64,000 nt of DNA from positions 62,001-126,000 of the forward strand of contig CAKUVD010000006.1 in assembly GCA_934695325.1 (NCBI GenBank), in the 5' to 3' direction. Shown piece by piece: positions 36,145 through 45,102 of the stretch. The position numbers and the translations under genes were made by a program. Position 1 is the stretch's first letter. Each line of letters begins with the position of its first letter. Source of the DNA: an uncultured Bacteroidales bacterium (GTDB lineage: Bacteria > Bacteroidota > Bacteroidia > Bacteroidales > UBA932). The notes under the pieces are model-generated. The model did not search any database. It was not told where the DNA came from and worked only from the letters and a program-made list of their open reading frames with translations.

Positions 36145-37377
36145 TCAGTCCTCACCCTCCGGGACGATGTCTTCCTGTCCCATCAGCGCCTGCAATATCC
36201 CGGCCACACCGTCCTGTCCACCGCTGGCGATCCTGAGCCCGTGTTCTCCAGGATGCCCTATGGGATAGTAGGCCACATCCTGCAGCAGCAGTTCTGCGTC
36301 AATGTAGTCGAAATCAGAGTCCCTGACCTCTATCAGGACCCCCGGGACTTCACCGAAAAGTATGCGAACGACGTCTTTCTCGCTATATGAGCGGCATATT
36401 CCGGAAATGTCTGCGTCAATGCCTGGGCATTCCTCGGCGGTCTTGCCTGCCATCCGGCCCATCGCACACGCAATCCCTCCGGGGCCGACTGATGTCCCTG
36501 ATACGATGATGCCGTCCTCTACGAATTCTCTGACGACTTCAAAGCAGTCCATAAAGTAGTCCGTGTCCTCCATTTCCACGGACTTCCCTCCTGAACGTCC
36601 GGTCCTTTCGGCCAGAAGAGAGCCTCCGAGCCGGAATTTGCAGGTGTCGAACGGCATATAAATCAGCCAGTCGCTCTTGTCACCTGAGATATGCTCCGGA
36701 CATTTCCTGCGCCTCCCGATGACCGGGTTCTCCGTCCTGAAAGGAAAGTCATATCCTGGCATCGCCGGGTTCATATCCGGTGTGTTCATTATCTCCCTGT
36801 CAATGGTCTCGGCTATGTCCAGCGGCTCGTCGTCTTCCATCTGAGTATGCAGGCATTCCGCAGATACATTGACCTTTATGTGACATTCTTTCTTGCTTTT
36901 CCGGAAATTGTATCCTCCCAGTCGTATTCCCAGCTGGTCGAGGCAGTCGCAGGCGGCACTGACGGACTTGTAGAAAGCCGCGATATTGCCGACTGGCTTC
37001 ATATCCCATTCCCAGGTGAGCTCGAGGACGAGGTCATCTATCCTGAAATGCCCTGTCTTCCAAATGGCTTCCGTCAATGCCCGCACGATTTCCGTCCTGG
37101 TGACTTCGTCGGAGCAGAACGCCGGTATGTTCCTGGGTTTTCCAGACTCTCCTGATGTAAGATCCAGATAGCCATATATTCCGGAAGCGTCGAACGCCGT
37201 GTCGTCAGGTGCTGGATCCACGCTTTCGTCAATGAACGGCTCACCGGCAGGTTCTGCATTGTCCTTCAAGCAATCGCCTCTTCCCGTGGCTTCGCGCAGT
37301 ATCTGCCCGGGAGTCATATCCATCTTCGTCCCGTCGATTATATATTCAGAATCAAATTCAGGCACAAATCCAGTCAT
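36145..37377 (-). CDS. Standalone PurL/PurM-like (AIR synthase C-terminal fold) protein
   Basis: About 410 residues from ATG 37377 (MTGFVPEFDSEYIIDG); an in-frame start at 37446 adds 23 poorly fitting residues. The second half matches the C-terminal synthetase half of phosphoribosylformylglycinamidine synthase (PurL): CKFRLGGSLLAER, then VVREFVEDGIIVSGTSVGPGG, GGIACAMGRMAG, GIDADISG and LFGEVPGVLIEVRDSDFDY. Full PurL is far larger and carries a glutaminase; none is attached here, and the PurL DRSDGG motif reads TSVGPGG. No purine genes are adjacent. It may be a divergent paralogue with lost or changed activity. The first 150 residues are unassigned. Confidence 0.6.
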   Translation of the reverse strand: MTGFVPEFDSEYIIDGTKMDMTPGQILREATGRGDCLKDNAEPAGEPFIDESVDPAPDDTAFDASGIYGYLDLTSGESGKPRNIPAFCSDEVTRTEIVRALTEAIWKTGHFRIDDLVLELTWEWDMKPVGNIAAFYKSVSAACDCLDQLGIRLGGYNFRKSKKECHIKVNVSAECLHTQMEDDEPLDIAETIDREIMNTPDMNPAMPGYDFPFRTENPVIGRRRKCPEHISGDKSDWLIYMPFDTCKFRLGGSLLAERTGRSGGKSVEMEDTDYFMDCFEVVREFVEDGIIVSGTSVGPGGIACAMGRMAGKTAEECPGIDADISGICRSYSEKDVVRILFGEVPGVLIEVRDSDFDYIDAELLLQDVAYYPIGHPGEHGLRIASGGQDGVAGILQALMGQEDIVPEGED

Positions 37378-37460
37378 ATCATATGATATATATCGCCAAA
37401 AATAATGAATTATCACGTCTCCGACAAGACATCGGCGGAAATCCATCGTGAAATTTCTGC

Positions 37461-37468
37461 TAACTTTG
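37461..37468 (+). promoter_or_regulatory. -7 box of cutC
   Basis: TAACTTTG lies 18 bases before the cutC start, leaving a very short leader. No good -33 element is seen. Confidence 0.55.
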
Positions 37469-37485
37469 TGGCAAATTTGTACTGA

Positions 37486-38283
37486 ATGAGAAAGATAGAA
37501 GTCTGCTGTACCTCGGTGTCAGATGTCATCGAGGCTTATTGTGGTGGCGCCGTGCGGGTGGAATTGTGTTCCGCCATCGGGTGCGGAGGTGTCACCCCCG
37601 GCTATGGCCTCGTTACGGAAACGCTGGCCGCGGTGAGAAGCCTCTGCGCTCAGGATGCGACTCGTGAGCGTATGAGGGTCAATGTCCTTATACGACCGAG
37701 GGAGGGGAGTTTCCACTATTCTCAGTCCGAGGTCAGGACAATGCTCTCGGATATACGATTCTGTCGTTCCGCCGGTGTGGACGGGGTCGTCATCGGGGCA
37801 TTGACTCCTGACGGAGACATTGACCTGGATGCGTGCCGTGAAATGGTCGCTGCCGCGAGCGGTATGAATGTCACTTTTCACAGGGCGTTCGACGTGACTG
37901 CTGATCCTGAAGCGGCTCTGGAACAGATAATCGGGCTTGGATGTGACAGGCTTCTGACGTCAGGTCAGCAGCCTTCAGCGCTTGCCGGAGCGAAGCTGAT
38001 CTCTCGTCTGGTGAAATGTGCCGGCGACAGGATTATAGTGATGCCTGGCTCTGGCGTCAATCCGTCGAATATAGCTGAAATAGAGTATATTACAGGAGCT
38101 GTGGAATACCATTCTACGGCCCGCGCGGCAGTCCCTGACCCGAATAGACGCCAGGTGCCTTCCCTGTGTTTCGATGAACCTGCCGCCGATATCCCCTCAT
38201 CGGATTCCCTTCCGGTCCGCCATATCCTCCGCACCTCCAGAGATGTCGTCCGTGCCTTGATATCCACGGGTTATCCGTTTTAG
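37486..38283 (+). CDS. cutC: CutC family protein
   Basis: A 265-residue TIM-barrel protein of the CutC family. Landmarks are IEVCCTSVSDVIEAYCGGAVRVELCS, RVNVLIRPREGSFHYS, VDGVVIGALTPDGDID, VTFHRAFDVT and the C-terminal VEYHSTARA. Although named for copper homeostasis in E. coli, the biochemical role is unproven; copper binding has been reported for some members. The gene is alone on the plus strand with its own promoter and is followed by the ThrE gene, which has a separate promoter. Confidence 0.93.
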   Translation: MRKIEVCCTSVSDVIEAYCGGAVRVELCSAIGCGGVTPGYGLVTETLAAVRSLCAQDATRERMRVNVLIRPREGSFHYSQSEVRTMLSDIRFCRSAGVDGVVIGALTPDGDIDLDACREMVAAASGMNVTFHRAFDVTADPEAALEQIIGLGCDRLLTSGQQPSALAGAKLISRLVKCAGDRIIVMPGSGVNPSNIAEIEYITGAVEYHSTARAAVPDPNRRQVPSLCFDEPAADIPSSDSLPVRHILRTSRDVVRALISTGYPF

Positions 38284-38285
38284 TA

Positions 38286-38317
38286 TTTGATTGATTAGAC
38301 GATACCTTGTAACTTTG
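38286..38317 (+). promoter_or_regulatory. Promoter of the ThrE-like gene
   Basis: TTTG at 38286-38289, 20 bases, then TAACTTTG at 38310-38317. It lies downstream of an in-frame start at 38291 and so favours the ATG at 38399. Confidence 0.75.
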
Positions 38318-38398
38318 CAGAATGTTGCGGCCAAGCGCAGTGTTTCACACAGTTCTGGCAGGTACTTGGAACGCCTGCTTCAAGGAAATGAAAACAGT

Positions 38399-39910
38399 AT
38401 GATAGACACCAACAGTCTGCAGGCATCGCCGGAGATGATGGCGAACGCTACAGAAGGACTCAGGCTCACGCAGAACGACATAAGGGAGATGGACAATGTC
38501 CGCACCCAGCGGGACAATCTCCGCAAGAACAAGTCGGACAATCAGTTGCTTTCCCTCAGGAAAAGACTTGACCTGCTTCTGCGTACCGGGCAGCTGCTGC
38601 TCGAGAGCGCAGCCGACACCAACAGGATACGCCGTAATATGGTGAGGGCGGCATTGTTCCTGGGGTTCAGCGAAGAGAACCTGCACATCTTCATTGACCA
38701 TAACATCCTTATGGTGAACTACAGTGACGAGGCTCATTCCTTCACGAAGTTCCAGAAAAGGGTGAAGGACGGGATCAGCTTCACGACTATCGAATCGATC
38801 AGCCATCTTACTTTCAAGGCCGTGAGAAAGCATTTCTCGGCGGAACAATACGAAAAGGAACTGGAAAAGATAGCCGCCAGGCCTCGCAATTACAGTCAGC
38901 TGGTCACGTCTGCAGGCGCAGCGTTGGCCTGCGGTGGCTTCTGCATACAGTTCGGATGTGACTGGGTGGCATTCCTGTATGCTTCGCTCGCGGCGTTTGC
39001 CGGCTTCAATTGCCGCGCTACTTTCAACAAGCTGGGCGTGAACAATTATTTCTCCATAGCCATAGCGGCCTTCCTGTCCACTATGATAGCCTGGCTCACG
39101 ACATACCTTCCTGCCTGGACCGACACTCCGCTGCATCCGCTGCTGGCCTGTGCGCTCTTCATTGTCCCGGGCGTCCCTCTGATAAATTTCGTGGACGATA
39201 TGCTGGACAAGAACTTCCGTATGGGACTGGAAAGAGCGATCAATACCGTGATGATGATGGTCGGGATGTCATTCGGAATAGCTTTCGCACTGAAAGTCTG
39301 CAGCTGGACATTCCATTTCGCACCTGACATTATGTCCATCCCTATGGTTCCGGAGCACCCTTACTGGATGTATGCCGTGGCGGCAGCCATATCCGCTATG
39401 GGGTTCTCGATGATCTTCAATATCCCTAAGAGACTGCTCCCGGTGGTGGCCGTGGGTGGCGTCATAGCGGTATGCACCAGGAACTTTATCAGCCTTCATC
39501 CTGATATGTACTGCTCGTTCAGTCTAGGTCAGGGAGGCATAATCGGCTCTTTGGCAGGATCTGCATTGATCTCGGTGATCTGCATAAAGGCGGCGCACGT
39601 GTTCCACACTCCGCATCAGGTCATTGCCATATCCAGCGTCATACCGATGGTTCCAGGTGTGCTGATGTACCGCTGCCTGTTCTCTCTGATTTCGCTTCCG
39701 GGCGCGACAGGTGAGCAGATGGCGAATTTCGTCGCCGCAGGTGTGAACGGCCTCAATGCTTCGCTCATCATCGGGGCCATAGCATTGGGTGTCGCTGTAC
39801 CTAACATTCTGGCCCGCAAGAGGGTCAATGCCTCCAAGCGCCGTGCTTTCGAGGCTCAGATCCGCGAGCAGCGTGAACGCGGCGAGTTCATCGACATCAC
39901 GAAACTGTAG
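38399..39910 (+). CDS. Threonine/serine exporter (fused ThrE)
   Basis: From ATG 38399 (MIDTNSLQASPEMM) the protein has 503 residues. An N-terminal soluble part (RIRRNMVRAALFLGFSEENLHIF to GISFTTIESISHLTFKAV) precedes about ten membrane segments. It matches the ThrE family with both halves (ThrE and the small ThrE_2 partner) in one chain, as in Corynebacterium ThrE; many bacteria split them into two genes. Family members export threonine and serine or, in some cases, dicarboxylates. The start is fixed by the promoter at 38286-38317, which would otherwise lie inside the reading frame. Confidence 0.9.
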   Translation: MIDTNSLQASPEMMANATEGLRLTQNDIREMDNVRTQRDNLRKNKSDNQLLSLRKRLDLLLRTGQLLLESAADTNRIRRNMVRAALFLGFSEENLHIFIDHNILMVNYSDEAHSFTKFQKRVKDGISFTTIESISHLTFKAVRKHFSAEQYEKELEKIAARPRNYSQLVTSAGAALACGGFCIQFGCDWVAFLYASLAAFAGFNCRATFNKLGVNNYFSIAIAAFLSTMIAWLTTYLPAWTDTPLHPLLACALFIVPGVPLINFVDDMLDKNFRMGLERAINTVMMMVGMSFGIAFALKVCSWTFHFAPDIMSIPMVPEHPYWMYAVAAAISAMGFSMIFNIPKRLLPVVAVGGVIAVCTRNFISLHPDMYCSFSLGQGGIIGSLAGSALISVICIKAAHVFHTPHQVIAISSVIPMVPGVLMYRCLFSLISLPGATGEQMANFVAAGVNGLNASLIIGAIALGVAVPNILARKRVNASKRRAFEAQIREQRERGEFIDITKL

Positions 39911-39917
39911 AACTGAA

Positions 39918-39941
39918 TCGTGCCATGTCTTTATGGCACGA
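39918..39941 (+). terminator. Hairpin after the ThrE-like gene
   Basis: TCGTGCCAT at 39918-39926 pairs with ATGGCACGA at 39933-39941. No T tract follows. Confidence 0.55.
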
Positions 39942-40017
39942 ACTTGCGGAGAGCGTCAGCAAGACCATTGTCGTCGATTTCCGGGCAGATATAATGAATA
40001 ATTCAGCTATGTCTGTC

Positions 40018-40049
40018 TTGTCCTGCGAGTGATTATTTGTGTATATTTG
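40018..40049 (+). promoter_or_regulatory. Promoter of the DUF4153 gene
   Basis: TTG at 40018-40020, 21 bases, then TATATTTG at 40042-40049. ATG 40068 follows 18 bases later. Confidence 0.6.
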
Positions 40050-40067
40050 TGGAAAAGTGATAATGTT

Positions 40068-41798
40068 ATGCGTGTGCGAGTCTTATTGAAATCAGCTGTG
40101 GAGGCCATTGCCGGTGCGGTCAGACGTTTCCCCCTGGCTGTGGCGTTCCTGACCATCGTCATTGTCTCTGTCATATTGTGTATCCACTGTGAAGAAACCA
40201 TTCCCGAAAAGAATCGGTTCTTTCTCCTGTGGTGGTCCGGGACTGCAGCTATGCTGAATGTCGCGCTTCGGCTCTGGCGGGAGTCCGAAATCGGCATTTG
40301 GCGAGAGACTGAATCGGAAAGACATCCTGCCGCGGAAAAACGTTGGAGAGCTATTGTCCTGCTGACCAATGTCCTGTGGCCTGGCGTGGCAGCACTGTTC
40401 CGTGCGCATTGTCCTGACAGCCTGGCCTGGAACACAGCCGCGGCGACCATTGTCTTTACATTGGCGGCAAGCATCATCCTGGTACCTTTCCTGCGTAGAG
40501 ACTCCGGCAGCGACACTGGATTCTGGAACTATACGCTTGACACGCTGACATCTGCATTGACCTCATTCGCCATTGGCGTGCTCCTTACCATCGGCATTGA
40601 CGTACTCCTTCTGGCGGTGGAGACACTTTTCGGAGTCGATGTGGACTGGAAAATCTATGTCGATGTGGCGTGGACCTGCATCCTGTTCATTGGCTCCATA
40701 ATCTTCCTGCAGCTGCTTCCACGGTCAGAGAATGCTGGCGTGCGGCGTCCCGGGAAGACCGGCCTTGCGCTTGTGCACTACATACTGATGCCGCTTCTTG
40801 CCGCATACCTCATCACATTGTATGTCTATGCGGCCAAGATTCTGCTTTCCTGGGAACTGCCTAGAGGCTGGGTCTCCTGGCTCGTCTCCGTTTCGATGCT
40901 GTGCCTTGTGCTCGTGGTGTTCCTTATCTATCCGGTTCAGTTCCGTTCCGAGGAAAGCCGTCTCGACAGATGCGTCCGGCGCTGGCTCCCTGCCGTGTTC
41001 CTCCCTCTGCTTCTGCTGATGAGCATCGGCATTGCCCGCCGCGTGAATGACTACGGAATAACGGTAGCGCGACTGTATCTGGTATTGTTCAATGTATGGT
41101 GCTACTTTGTGTGCTTAGGGCTTATAGCCTGCAAGTCACGTAAGTTCAAGTGGATACCGCAGTCGTTCATCGCCCTGCTCCTGCTTGCGTCCATCGGTCC
41201 ATGGAATTTCACGTCGGTCACGAGAAGGACGCTGATTCACCAGATCTGGAGTAAGGTCAATGCCGTTGTGCCCGATGCCGTGTTCCCTCTGGATTCCGTG
41301 GCGTATGATTCCCTGATGACATATATGGACTCGGCGTTTGCCACCTCCGTGGACGGCAAGATGGCATATCTCTCCGATAATTTTCCTGCCGACTCATACG
41401 CCCTGGTGGATTCATCATTTTCGCAGCGTTGGCAGTTCGGAATCTATGCGAATGATGTCCAGATAGATACGTGCACGGCAGGTGACAACAGCTGGTCGGT
41501 CTTTCCATTGAACAGTGATGTCCAGGCAGTTCCGGACGGATACTCCGGAATCATTCCTGATTTCAGAGTGAACAGGAACGTCCCTGTCGCAGACACTCTT
41601 TATCTCGATGTCACTCCGGACTCACTGCGCATTGTCATCCCGATGAAGCAGCTGAAGGCCGCATCCGCAGTACAGGGCATCGGCAGCTATCCGATTTATG
41701 GAGATGGCATAATACTGTATCCTTCGGAGGTCATCGTGTTCCGCACTGACGATAATCGCTACAGTGTGTCGATCTGTGCCGTGGCCCTCGTCAAGTAA
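40068..41798 (+). CDS. DUF4153-type multi-pass membrane protein
   Basis: A 576-residue protein from ATG 40068 (MRVRVLLKSAVEAIAG), chosen because the promoter at 40018-40049 lies after an in-frame start at 40029. About ten hydrophobic segments occupy residues 15-390, followed by a soluble C-terminal domain of about 180 residues. The stretch ILMPLLAAYLITLYVYAAKILLSW is characteristic of DUF4153 proteins of Bacteroidetes, whose function is unknown. A 39-base piece of this gene (40789-40827) recurs downstream at 42271-42309. Confidence 0.8.
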   Translation: MRVRVLLKSAVEAIAGAVRRFPLAVAFLTIVIVSVILCIHCEETIPEKNRFFLLWWSGTAAMLNVALRLWRESEIGIWRETESERHPAAEKRWRAIVLLTNVLWPGVAALFRAHCPDSLAWNTAAATIVFTLAASIILVPFLRRDSGSDTGFWNYTLDTLTSALTSFAIGVLLTIGIDVLLLAVETLFGVDVDWKIYVDVAWTCILFIGSIIFLQLLPRSENAGVRRPGKTGLALVHYILMPLLAAYLITLYVYAAKILLSWELPRGWVSWLVSVSMLCLVLVVFLIYPVQFRSEESRLDRCVRRWLPAVFLPLLLLMSIGIARRVNDYGITVARLYLVLFNVWCYFVCLGLIACKSRKFKWIPQSFIALLLLASIGPWNFTSVTRRTLIHQIWSKVNAVVPDAVFPLDSVAYDSLMTYMDSAFATSVDGKMAYLSDNFPADSYALVDSSFSQRWQFGIYANDVQIDTCTAGDNSWSVFPLNSDVQAVPDGYSGIIPDFRVNRNVPVADTLYLDVTPDSLRIVIPMKQLKAASAVQGIGSYPIYGDGIILYPSEVIVFRTDDNRYSVSICAVALVK

Positions 41799-41802
41799 CC
41801 TT

Positions 41803-42240
41803 CCTGTTCAAATGATATGACGCTGCAATTGTTGCATCTGGTGGCGGCGGATGCCTCCACCAGGCCATCGAACTCTCTCTTGTAATTATCCTTGTCAAGC
41901 AGCCAACATACTTGCAGAAGTTCATCTACACGTCCGGAACGCACAATGACGAAATCGCATTCGGTATCTTCATTATAGAAGAAAACCCTGTCATCCTCTC
42001 TCCCCCCCCCCCCCAATGTGGAGGCGATTCTATTGAATGCAATATTCTCTAAAACCTTTCCTTCATCAATGCTTTGAGGCATTAGCACTGCATTTCTCAT
42101 TCCGATATCTGTCATATAATATTTGTAGGGCAGGGATATCTCCTTTACCAGTGATTGCGTGTATTTTGGAACTCTGGAGAACATATATATATCTGACAAG
42201 CGTATTCAATCCAGGAATACAGATAAGGACTTTCCTTTAA
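41803..42240 (-). pseudogene. Truncated, frameshifted DUF4143 ATPase
   Basis: The minus strand encodes the C-terminal DUF4143 part of an AAA_14 protein: YMFSRVPKYTQSLVKEISLPYKYYMTD, VLENIAFNRIAS, FFYNEDTECDFVIVRSGRVDELLQVCW and KREFDGLVEA. The ATPase half is missing. Upstream of 42199 the reading continues only in another frame (ESPYLYSWIEYA), so there is a frameshift near 42195. A run of 13 C (13 G in the coding strand) lies inside it. The reading frame runs on antisense into the end of the DUF4153 gene, so the natural C terminus is also lost. Confidence 0.8.
42002..42014. repeat. Homopolymer of 13 C
   Basis: Thirteen consecutive C on the plus strand, 13 G in the DUF4143 fragment. Such tracts are prone to slippage. 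Confidence 0.95.
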
Positions 42241-42270
42241 AAAAAGGAAACCTATGTAATCATCTTGCCC

Positions 42271-42309
42271 TGCCGCTTCTTGCCGCATACCTCATCACCT
42301 TGTATGTCT
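42271..42309 (+). repeat. 39-bp duplication of part of the DUF4153 gene
   Basis: These 39 bases match 40789-40827 at 38 positions (CACATTG against CACCTTG). The flanks do not match. It is a short recombination scar or the last trace of a second DUF4153 copy. With the DUF4143 fragment it accounts for most of the 658 bases between 41799 and 42456. Confidence 0.9.
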
Positions 42310-42382
42310 GACCGAAAAGATGCATAAAAGAAATTTCGACATAAATTTAAACAGATTCAAAGATAATTCGGCTTACTTTCAT

Positions 42383-42390
42383 TATCTTTG
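42383..42390 (+). promoter_or_regulatory. -7 box of polA
   Basis: TATCTTTG lies 66 bases before polA. A -33 element is not clear. Confidence 0.5.
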
Positions 42391-42456
42391 AATAATTTGT
42401 AGGTATTCCGCATTGTCGGAAAGCCGGAAAACGACAGTGACGTCACAAGTGCTGAA

Positions 42457-45102
42457 ATGAAAAAAAGATTATTCCTGATAGACGGACACGCGCTGATATT
42501 CAAGATGTATTACGCATTCCTGCGCCGTCCTATGATAAATTCGAAGGGTGCGGATATGTCCATCCTCTTTGGATTCACGAAATACATATTGGAACTGATC
42601 GCCAGAGAGCGCCCGGAGTATATGGCCGTGGCCTTTGACCCACCGGGAGGCACGTTCCGGAACAGGATGTATCCGGAATACAAGGCCACCAGGGCAGAGA
42701 CGCCGCAGCTGGTGATTGACGCTTTGGAGCCTCTGCAGGAAATCTGCAGGGCGTTGAAGATAGCCGTCCTGATGGTGCCGGACTATGAGGCTGACGACGT
42801 CATAGGCTCTATGGCTAAACGTGAAGCTAAGGCGGGGCTGGAAGTCTATATGGTGACACCTGACAAGGACTATGGGCAGCTTATAGGAGACGGCATCCTT
42901 CAGGTGAAGCCCGGAAAGTCGGGCGGGGCGGATGAAGTCCTCGACAGCAGGGCGATATGCGAGAAATACGGCATAAAGCATCCTGAGGAAGTGGTGGAGA
43001 TGCTGACGATCTGCGGCGACACTGCCGACAATGTGCCTGGCGTCAAGGGCATAGGCGAGGTCGGGGCCGGAAAGCTGATCTCCAGATACGGAACTGTCAA
43101 GAATATATATGCCCATCTCGATGAACTTACAGCCAGGCAGCAGGCGCAGTTCCGCGAGGCGGAGCCTCACATCGGTCTCAGCCACGACCTCGTGACGATA
43201 AAGACCGATATGGATCTCGCCGTCACGGAAGAGGATATGCTCGTATGCCCGAGGTTCACTCCGGAAGTGGCTGACCTCTTTGAAAGATACGAATTCAATT
43301 CGCTGAAAAAACTCCTGCCGGAATCCTCCGTCTCGGGCATCGCACGCGCCACGGCTGTCTCCCCGAAAATGGAGATTGTCGAGGTCAATGCAGATGAAAT
43401 CAATGCCTTGGCTTCCAAGAGCGGGAAAGTAGCCATCTCGGTAGTTTCCGCAGGCAGTATGTCCGCAGCGGTCAATGCGGATGGCGACAAAGGATTGTCT
43501 GTCAAGGCTTCCACCGGCAGGCCGGAGGCCTTCAAGGCGGTTCTGGAGAATGCAGCGGTTGAAAAATACGGCTTTGATCTCAAGGCCCAGAAAAATGTTC
43601 TTGCCGACATCGGCATTGACATCGACGGCCGCCTTATGGACATCTGCCTTATGCACTATCTCATAAACCCTGAGAAGAGCCACAAGCCGGACATCCTGAC
43701 TAAGAGCTATATAGGCGTGGACATTGACGTGGACTCTGAGGACTCGGATGAGGAGCCGGTATCGCTGTTTGACGCTCCCGCATCTGATGACGGGAGGGAA
43801 TCCGTCAGATATGCGGCCGCTGCCGCGCTGACCGGACCGAAAGTCTGGGCGGAACTCGAGACGGATTCATTGACAGGCCTTTACCTTGAAATGGAGGAAC
43901 CTCTGATGTGCGTGCTGTCCAAGATGGAGCGTGTCGGTGTCAAGGTGGATCTGGGACAGCTGGAAGAGTTCGCGGCCGGACTCAGGACGGAACTTTCGGA
44001 GCGTGAGGCCAGGATAAGGGAGATGGCGGAGGATCCTGGACTGAACATATCGTCTCCGAAGCAGGTGGGAGACCTTCTCTTTGACAAGCTGAAACTGGAT
44101 CCGAAGGCGAAGAAGACGGCACGTGGAAGCTATCCTACTGACGAGGCTACTTTGGCGGCGCTGGCTGACAAGAGCCCTATCATCGGCGAGATCCTGGAGT
44201 TCAGGGCGGTCAAGAAGCTTCTGTCCACGTATATCGAGCCGTTCCCTTCATACATATCTCCTGCGACTGGAAGAGTGCACACCACTTTCAATCAGTCTCT
44301 TACGGCTACCGGGAGGCTCAGCTCCTCGAATCCGAACCTTCAGAACATACCTATCAGGACGGAGCGCGGGAAGGAAATACGCAAAGCATTCATCCCAGGG
44401 ACGCCGGACGGATATATCGTCTCGGCCGACTATTCGCAGATAGAACTGAGGATAATGGCGCATCTCAGCCAGGACAGGCACCTCATACAGGCGTTCCGGG
44501 ACGGAATTGACATTCATACAGCCACTGCCGGCAAAATCTTCGGGATCTCTCCTGAAGAGGTGTCTCCGGAGCAGAGGCGCATCGCGAAGACGGCCAACTT
44601 CGGCATTATGTACGGAATATCATCGTTCGGCTTGTCGCAGCGGCTTGGAGTGTCGAGGTCAGAGGCGAAGAAACTCATTGACGACTACTTCGCCGCTTTC
44701 CCATCCATACGCTCATTCATTGACGACACGGTGGCGGCGGCTCGCGAGAACGGATATGTGGAGACATTGTTCGGCAGGAGGAGGTATCTCCCTGACATCG
44801 ACTCGAAGAATGCGACTGTGCGCGCTCTGGCCGAGAGAAATGCTGTCAATGCTCCTATCCAGGGCACTGCGGCGGATATCATAAAGATGGCGATGATAGG
44901 CGTGGACAGGGAAATGACCGCGGCCGGGATGAAGAGCAGGATGGTGCTCCAGATTCACGACGAACTCCTGTTCGACACTGCGAAGGATGAGGTGGATGCC
45001 CTTATGTCACTTGTCAGGCGGCAGATGGAACATATAACGGAACTGTCAGTTCCTCTAACAGTAGAATGTAATTATGGCAAAAACTGGCTCGAGGCTCATT
45101 AA
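42457..45102 (+). CDS. polA: DNA polymerase I
   Basis: An 881-residue DNA polymerase I, acting in repair and Okazaki-fragment processing. The N-terminal 5' nuclease domain is intact (LFLIDGHALIFKMYYAFLRR, VMVTPDKDYGQL-like YMVTPDKDYGQL, GDTADNVPGVKGIG). The polymerase domain has YIVSADYSQIELRIMAHLSQD, RRIAKTANFGIMYG and QIHDELLFD. The central 3'-5' exonuclease region (about 305-430) lacks the first catalytic motif: where D-x-E is expected the protein reads KVAISVVSAG. Aspartates at the later motifs remain. Proofreading is therefore probably absent. It heads a five-gene operon and overlaps the sigma factor gene by 29 bases. Confidence 0.97.
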   Translation: MKKRLFLIDGHALIFKMYYAFLRRPMINSKGADMSILFGFTKYILELIARERPEYMAVAFDPPGGTFRNRMYPEYKATRAETPQLVIDALEPLQEICRALKIAVLMVPDYEADDVIGSMAKREAKAGLEVYMVTPDKDYGQLIGDGILQVKPGKSGGADEVLDSRAICEKYGIKHPEEVVEMLTICGDTADNVPGVKGIGEVGAGKLISRYGTVKNIYAHLDELTARQQAQFREAEPHIGLSHDLVTIKTDMDLAVTEEDMLVCPRFTPEVADLFERYEFNSLKKLLPESSVSGIARATAVSPKMEIVEVNADEINALASKSGKVAISVVSAGSMSAAVNADGDKGLSVKASTGRPEAFKAVLENAAVEKYGFDLKAQKNVLADIGIDIDGRLMDICLMHYLINPEKSHKPDILTKSYIGVDIDVDSEDSDEEPVSLFDAPASDDGRESVRYAAAAALTGPKVWAELETDSLTGLYLEMEEPLMCVLSKMERVGVKVDLGQLEEFAAGLRTELSEREARIREMAEDPGLNISSPKQVGDLLFDKLKLDPKAKKTARGSYPTDEATLAALADKSPIIGEILEFRAVKKLLSTYIEPFPSYISPATGRVHTTFNQSLTATGRLSSSNPNLQNIPIRTERGKEIRKAFIPGTPDGYIVSADYSQIELRIMAHLSQDRHLIQAFRDGIDIHTATAGKIFGISPEEVSPEQRRIAKTANFGIMYGISSFGLSQRLGVSRSEAKKLIDDYFAAFPSIRSFIDDTVAAARENGYVETLFGRRRYLPDIDSKNATVRALAERNAVNAPIQGTAADIIKMAMIGVDREMTAAGMKSRMVLQIHDELLFDTAKDEVDALMSLVRRQMEHITELSVPLTVECNYGKNWLEAH

